Assembly (NCBI GenBank): GCA_934045075.1
Contig: OW203746.1
Span: forward strand, 682,001 to 746,000
Source of the DNA: Yponomeuta sedellus
Lineage: Eukaryota > Arthropoda > Insecta > Lepidoptera > Yponomeutidae
Reading direction: 5' to 3'
DNA length: 64,000 bases
In this document: positions 54,650 through 64,000 of the stretch, piece by piece
How positions within the stretch are numbered: the stretch's first letter is position 1
Layout of the letters: each line of letters starts with the position of its first letter
Notes under the pieces: generated by a model
Database searches by the model: none
Seen by the model: the letters and a program-made list of their open reading frames with translations, nothing else
Told to the model about the DNA's origin: nothing
Program-made: the position numbers and the translations under genes

Positions 54650-55090
54650 AAAACCTATTTAGAGGCTAAAAATTTCACCCATGCCGGGATTCGAACCCGC
54701 AACCTCTGGCTATCCGTACCAGCGCTCTACCAATTGAGCCAATGGGCAACTCACGGCATCAGTGAAATTTCGAACCTCTTTACAATATTATCTGTATTAC
54801 GTACAGGCAGCGACATCTGACTTAAGCAAATTGCATCACTTACAGCCCCGACTACCTACTTTGCAGTTAGGTTTAACATCGGAACGATATCACTGTACCC
54901 ACATGATTACACTATTTTTATTTTTAATGCACTAACCCGTGCTAAGGAACAAATTTAAAAACCTATTTAGAGGCTAAAAATTTCACCCATGCCGGGATTC
55001 GAACCCGCAACCTCTGGCTATCCGTACCAGCGCTCTACCAATTGAGCCAATGGTTAGCACGGGTTAGTGCATTAAAAATAAAAATAGTGT
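54650..55090 (-). mobile_element. Composite SINE-B in the mariner 3' part
   Basis: Minus copy (54650-about 54910), second minus copy from 54912 truncated in its head at about 55053, then an inverted plus tail ('gggttagtgcattaaaaata'). One 16-bp duplication, AATAAAAGCATATTTA, encloses it (54634-54649, 55091-55106). Confidence 0.88.
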
Positions 55091-55311
55091 AATAAAAGCA
55101 TATTTAGCCATATACATTTGTTTATTTTTTTGCTATTCCGCATAAAGTAGTAGCAGCCCTCGTAGTCTCAATACCTTAAAATAAGTAATATTGTATTAGT
55201 TTCCTAGTGGTAACTCTGTCCGATAAATAAATATTTTTTTATCAACTCTTCGGTCCTTAAATCCTAATTCGTCAACTCCATCGCTAATCTTTGAACCTTA
55301 GTAATGAACCG

Positions 55312-55775
55312 TTCTGTACGTAATACAGAGAATATTGCAAAGAGGTTCGAAATTTCACTGATGCTGGTGAGTCGCCCATTAGCTCAGTTGGAAAGAGCAC
55401 TGGCACGGATAGTCAGAGGTCGCGGGTTCGAATCCCGGCATGGGTGGAATTTTTAGCCTCTAAATAGGTTTTTAAATTTGTCCTTAGCACGGGTTAGTGC
55501 ATTAAAAATAATATAATCATGTGGGTACAGCGATATCATTCCGATATAAAACCTAACTGCAAAGTAGGTACTCGGGGCTGCAGGTGATGCAAATTACTTC
55601 AGCCAGAGGTCGCTGACTGTACGTAATACAGAGAATATTGTAAAGAGTTCGAAATTTTACTGATGCCGGTGAGTCGCCCATTAGCTCAGTTGGAAAGAGC
55701 GCTGGCACGGATAGCCAGAGGTCGCGGGTACGAATCCCGGCATGGGTGGATTTTTTAGCCTCTAAATAGACTTTA
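55312..55775 (+). mobile_element. Tandem SINE-B dimer
   Basis: Two plus copies about 303 bp apart (box B at about 55425 and 55728), joined by the linker 'taatcatgtgggtacagcga' also seen inverted at 47.7 and 54.9 kb. The heads are of the 'cccattagctcagttggaaa' subtype. Confidence 0.8.
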
Positions 55776-56117
55776 AAATTTTGCTGTGTATATGGATAAA
55801 AATAGTGGGTTTCCTCCTTTGTACCTTCAGGTTTCTCGCTGGCTCGCCGAAACGAAGCACATACAAACAGTTCAAAATGTAACTCACGCACACGGGCAGT
55901 TTCGGTTGTTTACACAAGCTCCTCCCCGTTTTGTTGGACAGCAGATAGCCTAACAATGATTCTGTTAACTAAAACAAGTATAACGACTAACATTGGACAA
56001 ACACGGTGGGTTGGTTTAGGCATAGGCGGGGAAGACTCGGTGTTTTATTTCGAAAGTGACACTAAACGAATAAAATGTATTTAGAAGACGATTGTGTCTA
56101 GGGTTTAATACTTGAAC
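55776..56117. other. Unrecognised sequence
   Basis: No gene or repeat is recognised. Confidence 0.4.
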
Positions 56118-56130
56118 ACATGTGTAAATA

Positions 56131-56351
56131 TTTTAAAAACCTATTTAGAGGCTAAAAATTCCACCCATGCCGGGACTCGTACCCGCGACCTCTGGCTATC
56201 CGTGCCAGCGATCTTTCCAACTGAGCTAATGGGCGACTCACCGGCATCAGTAAAATTTCGAACCTCTTTACAATATTCTCTGTATTACGTTCAATTAAAA
56301 TTTAAAATTGTCCTTAGCACGGGTTAGTGCATTAAAAAAAAATATATATAA
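56131..56351 (-). mobile_element. Composite SINE-B, minus copy plus inverted tail
   Basis: A minus copy reaching 'ctctgtattacgt' is followed at about 56303 by a plus tail ('tccttagcacgggttagtgc'). ACATGTGTAAATA encloses it (56118-56130, 56352-56364). Confidence 0.85.
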
Positions 56352-56364
56352 ACATGTGTAAATA

Positions 56365-56689
56365 AATAGTTGAAGACTTATAATTAGTTATAATTTAGAT
56401 GTTCCTATTTTTTCAAAGGATGTGGGTCTCTTTGTAAATTATGTGTTAGTGTCAAACTCGTGAAGGACGTCCAAAATCCGCCTTCACTGAAAATACTTTT
56501 ATATAAGTCCAGAAAAACTTATTTAACGACAATTATTATGTATCCCGAAAGGTACTAACGGTACCCTATTACTCCGACGTCTGTCTGCCCGTACGGCCTA
56601 CGAGGAGCTTCATCTCTTGAATTTTGTATCCCTCAACGGACTCTGGTTGTGACTGTGCATTTCATTTTATGCACATTTCATGTTAATTT
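56365..56689. other. Unrecognised sequence
   Basis: No gene or repeat is recognised. Confidence 0.4.
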
Positions 56690-57650
56690 AATTGAAATTG
56701 AAATTGAAAAATGTTTATTTATCACACACATATTAGAGAACACATGAATACTATGGAATAATAGTGACAATAATTGTGATAAAAAGGATAGGGCTCAGCT
56801 AGGTGCTGTGAGTGCATGCATCATCACAGCGCTGATTTTCAGCCCGTCCTTGTTCTCACTGAATTAAATAAAAGTTAGCGGATTTTTAAAAGAGAACACC
56901 GCAGTTGTAATCAAACAAAAATCTGTTAAGCATTATTTAGCTTCCACCCCACGAAAGGCACAAGGTGAATGGATATGAAGTGTACAACATGTAAATTATT
57001 ACACTGAATGGTATGGTAGATTTCATAAATTACAGATCTTATCAAACCACTTAAATATGACAAGAACTCTCAAATTAAATTTAGTCACACCTGTATTTCC
57101 TAGGTTTCACTTGACAGGACTGGTTCAGGTTAGTGGTTGTCCAAAAAATTAGGCTAAGCGGCAATCAGGAGAGATTTTTTTGTTTGTCAAAAAGTAATGT
57201 TTTTAATTTAATTTTAAACCTAACAGTTGTCATGAATTGCCTGAAAGGTGGCGGGAGATCGTTCCAAATCTTGGCTGCCGCAAATTTAAAACTACCCCTG
57301 TACCCAGTAGATCTGTGTCTTGGGATAACCATTAAATTTAATTCCCTTCGTCGCACATTACGGGTGAAAGTTTCATTAGCCCATATAATTTTTTTGTATA
57401 GATACCAGGGTCTCTGTTTATGCACTACCTTGTGTACTAGTGTGGCCAGGTGCAGTTCTCTCCGAGCTCTCATTTTAAGCCTTCCCTTCTCATTCAAGAA
57501 TGGCGTGACATGAGCTCGCCTTGGCACGTCAAAGCAAAATCTAGCGCATGCATTCTGAACGCGCTGGATAGCACGTTCAGTTTTGGTGAAAATACGGGGA
57601 CCATACACTGCGGCGCCAAAGTTGAGCAGCGATAAGACCAAACTTTCTTA
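56690..57650 (-). mobile_element. 5'-truncated LINE, with tail repeats
   Basis: The minus strand ends in ATTTCA-type repeats (56690-56712), preceded by about 450 bp of 3' UTR and the coding remnant at 57165-57641. The 5' side stops near 57650, where the frame meets a stop. Truncation and a microsatellite tail are typical of non-LTR insertion. Confidence 0.75.
57165..57641 (-). pseudogene. C-terminal part of a LINE reverse transcriptase
   Basis: About 158 codons on the minus strand. 'AIQRVQNACARFCFDVPRRA', then 'RRELHLATLVHKVVHKQRPW' and, near the end, 'SFKFAAAKIWNDLPPPFRQF' are the usual C-terminal landmarks of Jockey/CR1-type non-LTR reverse transcriptases. The catalytic palm domain is absent because the insert is 5'-truncated. 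The remaining frame has no stop, so it is not very old. The clade is not certain. Confidence 0.8.
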
Positions 57651-58190
57651 ATGATTTTAGTCCTATGTAATCTTTATTAGTTTATAAAAAAAATATCTCG
57701 GTTTACATGTATTTATTCCTAAAATCTGTCTTATTTTAAAATAAGTACATGAGATGAGTTGTGTGTAAAACTTATTTTTACAGTTTCTTGTCTTTTCTTA
57801 ATATTACATTTTTTTGTGTGTGTTCTTACATCTTCTAATTACCTACTTCTAATTTGACACTGTCCAGTGTGGACGAAAGGTCGTCCATTGTTTAACTTAT
57901 TTTGAACTCCTTTGATTTGAATAAAATCATTTCGACTTTCGACCTTTTTGTCACGAAACTGGAAGGCAAACCATTCTGTGTGTGTACACAACACAGAGAT
58001 GTTACGCATTAATGCAGTCGATAAAAGCTAGGCTCGTTGGAAGTGGACTATCGGGTGACGCCGAGTGGACGGAATGTCGTTAGCTGCTCACTCGGCCGGC
58101 GGCCGCGCCACTTTGTTCAGGATTCAGTTTCAATCCACAGGACACGGAAGGATTTCGAAACCATTCTGGCTTATTGCTACTGATGGTGAC
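57651..58190. other. Unrecognised sequence
   Basis: No gene or repeat is recognised. Confidence 0.4.
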
Positions 58191-58282
58191 ATCAACCCTC
58201 TGTATGGCCACACTGCTGGGGCACGGACCTCTTTCTGCGTAGCAGGAAGGTTAGGCATTACGGGAGTCAAGTCCGGGTTGGA
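58191..58282 (-). mobile_element. 5S-SINE 3' fragment
   Basis: Only the last 90 bp of the family, with an internal deletion after 'ggaaggttaggc'. Confidence 0.7.
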
Positions 58283-58737
58283 ACCTACCTACTAAAAAAT
58301 AAAAATGTCAAATACATCATACTGGTGATTCTTTTTGGCCTGCGCCTTCAACACAGGAGAACGTTGTCCGAGAATATTCTGCCATAACCTTATAAGTTGA
58401 AAAACGATTTCTTCGTTCAATTAATTCCGCGGAGTTTATTCACTCGGACATTCGTCATGCGAGAATATTCTCTCACATTCAATAGGTCGTGGGTTGGAAC
58501 CCTGGCTTGTAAAGACGACCGCACATCAACCTTTACATCGTGCCCTCTACTCGGCTACATTAAGGGCGGCTTTGCAACTAAAATCTAAAGATTGATGTGC
58601 TGTCGACTGTACCAATAATTTTGTTTATACGTTACGTAGGTACATTTATTAAAATTTAGTAGCCATCAACAATGAAGGAAAATATATCCTAGCGATCAAA
58701 ATTGCCAAGCCGTTGTGGGCACTAATGATAAAGCGCA
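58283..58737. other. Unrecognised sequence
   Basis: No gene or repeat is recognised. Confidence 0.4.
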
Positions 58738-58750
58738 ATGTATCTATCTA

Positions 58751-58797
<47 letters not shown>
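58738..58797. repeat. (TATC)n(TC)n microsatellite
   Basis: ATCT repeats pass into a CT tract with one T interruption. Confidence 0.95.
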
Positions 58798-58802
<5 letters not shown>

Positions 58803-60627
58803 CGAAAGACGGTCTGAATCATGCATTAAGGCGTATATAGACTGCTGACGTAAGCCCGTAGAATTAACCTAACCTATGGATGGAATGGTGTTAATCGGCA
58901 ACCCTGACACCAGATTTCGGGCCGGCACGGTAAACATAAACAAAAATATTTATATCTACATTCTATCCAGTAACAGCCCCACAGTATCTACCGAACAGAA
59001 AATAAAATACTTAACTTAGCCTAATCTGACGAGGTGTAGAATATTTGCGATATGGTATTGTATAGTAGGTATGTTTGTGACGACCTTCCGTGTTACCATA
59101 GTACAGGGTATAGTATTTTGGCATCAGCCCTTCTATTACGTAACATTTCACTCTATCGAGTTAATATAAACGACTTCAAAGTAGGCGTGATCGTTGCAAA
59201 GACGAACCGTTTTATAAGACCGTTTTGTGTTCCGCGACGATAGGACCGTTTTACGTTTCATTCTAAAGCAGTGCCAGCGACTCTAAAGCAGTGCCAGCGT
59301 TTGTTCGTCGCGAGACCAGTCCTTTGATTGTTTGACGCGGATATGTCTTTTAGTGCTATATTAATAGAGCCTAGAACGAGATAAATATAAAAAATAATGA
59401 GATCATTGCGACGTCGTCGTCGGCTCCTTGCTCGTTCCGTTCGTTTTGGTCTGTGATACAATAAAGTAATCTTTATGTCTATGAGTATACAGTCTAATGT
59501 CGTGTAAAACAACTTATTTTTTCCGATGTTTCGTGATTTCGTCTCGTTCGCACTTATTTGACCGTCCTCTGCGCATTGCTCGTTCGCATACAATGAAACC
59601 AGTTGCGAACGAGGACCGTTTCGAGGACCTGTTTTCGTTCCAGAAAAAACGGTTGCGTTTCGTCGTCGAAAAATCGGACAACGACCCACTCCTACTTCAA
59701 AGTGTCAAAACATGTATGCATTTCACAGCTGGAGTAGCTTAAAAAAGCTAACGATCAACGTCACTCAACTGAGGTCAAGTGATTGTGTTGTGTGGAAGTT
59801 AGTATTTTATCCGACGAAAAAAGTGACGCGATCGAAACATTGTTTTTTTTACACAGTTATGTTGATGTGGCCCGCGCTTAAACTATATCACAGAAAGATT
59901 TTTTTATTCTTGTGTTATTGAATATTGTATACAGCGTACGTCTAATATTATAACAATGTATGAGTACCTAATATACAATCAGCATTGTGAGTTATTAAGT
60001 CTCATAAGCTTTGAACGTCTGGCTAGGTAATATTACCGAGAGCCCATCAACGCAAATTGAGATGAATATTGCGAACAGCCCGATATCACCAACTTTGCTC
60101 CTCATCTTGCCGTCTGACTGAACTGAACAAAGATTGAAAGTACTCCTTTGTAAGAGCGCCAAAACTCGAAAGACAAACCTGTGTATGTTTACTTCGTCTA
60201 GAGTTATTGGTTCAGCCCCGGTACGGACTTATGAATTCAAATAAGTACTTAGTACAAGCAGAAGATTCCATATAGTATAAACAAGCGCAATAGTAAATAT
60301 GGGAGTTAATACTTTCGTTAATTACCTCTACGAACTAATTTCGTATACCTACCGAAAGGAATGAAACATCGTTGTTTAATTTGCCTGTGATTAGAAATAA
60401 ATAGATCAATCAAGATTTAAGATAAAAAGGAGTCCCACACAATGTCAGGACCGGCTAAGGTACGCTAAAAGCAGATTTTTATCTTTGTTTTTCTAAAACT
60501 AGTTCGTATTACAGAAGAAGCGACGTAGAGAGTACGTTTGTATTGAGGTGTTAAATCCCCATTTTTTTGTTAATAACAACCATTATTTTTCCCCCCCATA
60601 AACGCCAGGTCTAAAAATCTAAAAATC
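58798..60627. other. Unrecognised sequence, 1.8 kb
   Basis: The only local structure is a direct repeat of 'tctaaagcagtgccagcg' at about 59265-59300. A minus frame at 59258-59689 (143 codons) is rich in arginine and has no known domain; I do not call it. Confidence 0.4.
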
Positions 60628-60695
60628 AATGTCCCAGACACTGCAGCATACGAGTGGTCTCTTCACCATCTGGTGTGAGTGAAGACTTTTTATTT
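60628..60695 (+). repeat. Repeat G fragment
   Basis: 'caatgtcccagacactgcag' and 'tctggtgtgagtgaagac' match repeat G. Confidence 0.55.
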
Positions 60696-61687
60696 GACAA
60701 AGGCCAAGTGTAACCTAATCAGTCCTGAGTCCCCAGTGACTGAGGAGATTAAACAGGAAACATGATAACCTCTGCTTACCTCTCTGGGGCAGAGAGAAGA
60801 ACGCATGCTCTTTTCTCTTATCCCGAAGAAGTCCGGTAATAAAATCACGTAGCCGCAAGGCCTACGCAGTACGCACGCTCGGTTCTACCGCGCGAAGATC
60901 TGCTCGAAAACAATTGAAAACACTATTCAATATAGAATTTATACGTACCCTAATTATACATTCTATATTATTATTATATTCTTTTTAATGCACTAACCCG
61001 TGATAAGAACAATATATATTATTATTGTTAATAATTAGTTTATTAATTATTATATTGTAGAATTAACGCAAAACCAGAAAACTGTTACGGTTATTATTAA
61101 ATATCATTTATCCTCATATGAGCAAAAGTTTCCTTAAAATATAGGTACTTTACATAGTTCTCTGTATAGTAATATTATCAGTAAAGTATGCTTTACGTAA
61201 TGCAATGGAGAGCGTTTTGATAAATAGATACATAGAGATAGAGAACGCTTTAATGTGCATAAAAATGGAAATTACACAGATATTTCTTAACCTAAGAGTA
61301 CAGACGGCGGCCTTATCAATAAAAGTGATCTCTTCAACCTTTGGATGAACTGAATGATGAAATAGGTTTGGAGCATGTCAATTCGGTTACGATTGGGTGT
61401 GATCTGTTAAAATTTAAATTTTAAAAAGTAATCAGACCGTATTATTCCAATGTTAGACGTAGACCTACCCCAAACCCTGCCACTTTTTGTCCTACCTCGG
61501 CCATTCTGCTCTAGCCCCTACCAGCAATCAACAACAGATCGTCGGTCCACCGAGCTGAGGGGGTCAAACACTACGTTTGCCAGTTCGTGGTAAATTTAAC
61601 CGCAAACAACTTCCAAATAAGGAAACTGTCAACTTGATTGCTCATTCTAACCGCGTCGTCTCAATATAGTACGAGCATCCCTGTGGT
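60696..61687. other. Mostly unrecognised, with a SINE-B tail scrap
   Basis: 60984-61012 ('ttttaatgcactaacccgtg') is the inverse of the SINE-B tail. The rest is unplaced. Confidence 0.4.
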
Positions 61688-62330
61688 TTCAAGTTTCAAG
61701 TCTTTATTTGTCAGCAAACACGGTACATGTAGATTTTACAAGATACATTTTTATGGACAAGCGTGTAGCACCGACCTGCGTGTAGAAGCGTGTAGATGGA
61801 CCGACGAACTGAAAAAGGTGGCTGGTGGTGACTGGATGGCGAAAACGGGAAATCGGGTCTTGTGGCGCACCCTGGGGGAGGCTTATGTCCAGCAGTGGAC
61901 TGCAATAGGCTGAAATGGATGGTGTAGCACCATAATATGGTATACAAATATTATAATAAAAAGTTTGAAACGCTATATTATTTACAAGATTATTATAAAC
62001 TGTCAGGAATATATGATGTCATAGATGCATTTAAAAGTCATTGTATTTTAAAATAATCATTCATACTGTATATACATTTTTCAATCAACCAGTAAGAAAG
62101 CGCTTTGTCGAATTTATTTTCCGGGAGGGAACATATTTCTATTGGCAGAGAATTAAATATTTTTATTGCCATATAATAGCTATTTCGTCTAAAAAGCTCG
62201 AGATTAAACTTTAGGATAGGTGAGCGTTTTATGCCTTATTGTTCTTTTATTAAAGGAAAGTGTTTATAGCATTTTTTAAATGAACCTTTACTAAAAACTG
62301 CATCTGAGGAGTGTTTAGAGGGAACGTGTC
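61688..62330 (-). mobile_element. LINE 3' part with coding remnant
   Basis: The minus strand has a coding remnant at about 62050-62330 ('FRRNSYYMAIKIFNSLPIEI' and 'FDKALSYWLIEKC'), typical of LINE C-termini, with one stop upstream in frame. It continues into a 3' UTR whose end matches 491-608. The UTR is split by the RTE piece at 61773-61921. Confidence 0.65.
61773..61921 (+). mobile_element. 149-bp RTE 3' insertion, 10-bp duplication
   Basis: GTGTAGCACC flanks it at 61763-61772 and 61922-61931. The frame inside reads 'RWTDELKKVAGGDWMAKTGN' and ends 'LGEAYVQQWTAIG' and stop, the C-terminus of an RTE-clade LINE, then 'tgtccagcagtggactgcaa'. The uninterrupted repeat at 491-608 shows the empty site. 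Confidence 0.9.
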
Positions 62331-63154
62331 ATGTCTATGAAATTTTTGCTTTTTGGGAGATTTATCGATACTGAAAACAATATTTCTAGATTTCATACTA
62401 CTCTAATAACACACTGTATGCTAAAAACTAAATGATGTAGTTCCCGCTTCTATATCAAATCGTCTGCGGCGATTTGCCGCCGCGGGAGAACCGCTCGTGT
62501 ATATAAGACCAACACTCAAGCGATGGTGCCGATAGGACGCTACGTTTTACCGAATTAGGCCAGTGCCCTAGAGGACACTAAACCAGTGAAACAGCCCGAT
62601 GATAAAACATCTAAAGCCTAGCCGGGCACTTTCCGTGTTTTGTTACAGCCTTCTGGGCCCAAATCGAATTCGTCACCTTCGGCCTTTACATTTCAATATT
62701 ATTCATACACCGTTAGGGCGTCGTCACAGAGCGTGGCGATCTTTCATCTGATGCTGCAATAAGACCCTCGAGTTTGATCGTGATCCGCTACCTCCTCACC
62801 TGTTCCGAGGAGTTCGACAGAAGGCACTACTGTTTTATGTGAAAATTAAATTTCTAGCTAGATTATTTTCACCGTAAAATGGCTGAACACCTGAGCCGCG
62901 ACTCTGTGACCGCCTAAGTCTACTATAAATGCCCTGCCTTTCGCAATTTTAACCTTGTTATTGATGCGCCAATGTCTCAGGACACGAATCGTCCGCGAAT
63001 CGTTACCAGTATGCGGAACCGTCCCGCCGAATACCCAGTTGTCAAAAACTGCGTCTATCTTTGGCATACTCTATTTTTCTACTGTGACTCTCAAGAGAAA
63101 GAGATCGCAGGACAGTTTAAGTTGAGGTTATCTTGAAGAAAATGGAGGACACAT
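62331..63154. other. Unrecognised sequence
   Basis: GC-richer from 62470 to 63060. 'gtgtatataagacc' at about 62497 is TATA-like, but no gene follows. A minus frame at 62858-63067 (69 codons) has a repetitive feel, but I cannot name it. Confidence 0.35.
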
Positions 63155-63305
63155 ACAAATACAAATACTTTATTTGTGATATGGGTTGGTACAAACATCG
63201 TAATGCGTGCAGGTGTAGGTAAAAAAAAACTTTCAGGTGCTTCAACATATCCAAAACCTGAAAATCAAGACTTTCAACCAGTGCATACTGTATACTGAAC
63301 ATGGT
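63155..63305 (-). mobile_element. Possible LINE 3' end
   Basis: 'acaaatacaaatactttatt' is the inverse of an ATTTG-type tail of the sort ending non-LTR elements; about 150 bp of possible UTR follow. Confidence 0.35.
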
Positions 63306-64000
63306 CCCTTAGCCAATAAGAGGCTCCAAGTAGCGAAGATAGCTAAAGTGAGGGTCATGGTAGATAGGCAGTCATCAATCGCGCAATGTCGTAACTCAGC
63401 AAAAGACTAAAGTCATACGACCACGCCCTAGCTATAGCTTTACTACGGCAATTCGTCCGATATGGATAAAGCCTATAAATGTACCCTGCAGCGATCGAAT
63501 CGACCAGTCCATTAGGAGTGTAAAGGCGCTATTTCAATGAGTGATTTACTGACGGATAAATCACGAATTGTCTTGTTTGTCCCCCACTGTGGGACCTTTG
63601 TTACTGGCTTTGCATACAACTCTGTAGCGCTGGGTATGGTCCAAAGAGAGGAGCCTACTGCGAAAGCAAAGAGAATGTATTTTTTCGGCATATTAAAGGC
63701 CTATTTCACTTGGCCAGAAATGAAGAAGAATATGGAAAGGTGACGACCAACGTCAATTAGTAAGCAGATACAGGAAGATGAGAATTGCTCCTTAGACTAC
63801 TCGGAGGCCAAGCAGCCTGACAATATGGCACATGAGACGTCAAAAGAACCGTATCGACAACGCAAGTGTCACAAGCTATGATGGCAAAATAACAAAATAG
63901 AGGACGCCAAAAGTTTGTAAAGTCACTAAAAACTACCGAATAATAAAGACTTACTCGTACTTAAAGAACTTAAAAAAATTAAAAAAGATTTAAACAAGGC
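63306..64000. other. Unrecognised sequence
   Basis: A plus frame at 63537-63743 (68 codons) has no known motif. No repeat is recognised. Confidence 0.4.

Larger units (their letters stand above)
53396..55162 (+). mobile_element. Mariner element with nested SINE-B
   Basis: The left end contains 'ggctgctacttatgtatgcg' and the right end, inverted, 'gggctgctactactttatgc', preceded by TACGA. The left terminal bases are eroded, so its exact start is uncertain. Taking out the SINE block and its duplication leaves about 1.3 kb, the standard mariner length. Confidence 0.75.

Noticed and set aside
59258..59689. 143-codon minus-strand arginine-rich frame
   Set aside because: Low-complexity basic composition over an internally duplicated stretch, with no domain.
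62440..62560. TATA-like 'gtgtatataagacc' as a promoter
   Set aside because: No downstream gene, no paired LTR and no initiator motif that I can support.

Overview
This window looks like nuclear DNA of a lepidopteran insect (moth or butterfly). It has no recognisable host protein gene, no rRNA and no convincing functional tRNA. The lepidopteran assignment is an inference from the kinds of repeats present: RTE-type LINE tails reading 'gtccagcagtggac', short Helitron-like elements starting at 'actaatattataaagg', several tRNA-headed SINE families, a mariner, a pogo element, and an env-bearing Ty3/gypsy element of the errantivirus type. The sequence is AT-rich with very short random open frames. 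Nearly everything that can be named is a transposable element, often nested in another.

Layout. 1-24 kb: a patchwork of short SINE, LINE and MITE remnants. They include nine loci in the whole window of a SINE whose head resembles 5S rRNA, a three-level nest at 8.0-9.7 kb, two short Helitron-like elements at 16.4-16.9 kb, and two back-to-back perfect hairpins at 19.07-19.18 kb. 25.3-27.9 kb: a complete pogo-type DNA transposon with 26-bp perfect inverted repeats, a TA duplication and an intact 630-residue transposase ending in a PHD finger, inserted in a tRNA-derived SINE. 29.0-43.0 kb: an errantivirus-like element with two 266-bp LTRs that read as identical, a 4-bp GACT duplication, and uninterrupted gag, pol and env frames. 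Its leader is split by a 6.8-kb insertion holding a decayed Harbinger transposase, another SINE and a MITE. Without that insertion the element would be about 7.2 kb, a normal size for the group.

43-48 kb: more SINEs and LINE ends, and a hAT-like MITE with an 8-bp duplication that carries a composite SINE. 48.1-52.2 kb: the longest stretch with almost no recognisable repeat; a very tentative two-exon small gene is proposed there. 52.2-57.7 kb: SINEs, a broken mariner with a composite SINE in its 3' part, and a 5'-truncated LINE. 57.7-64 kb: mostly unrecognised sequence, with a LINE 3' end at 61.7-62.3 kb that contains a 149-bp RTE insertion.

How the parts relate. The pogo element and the errantivirus are the only elements that look structurally able to encode their own movement. 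The SINEs, MITEs and Helitron-like pieces would depend on enzymes from elsewhere. Target duplications and interrupted elements give a partial order of insertion at several loci. All comparisons were made by eye, so family names are provisional.
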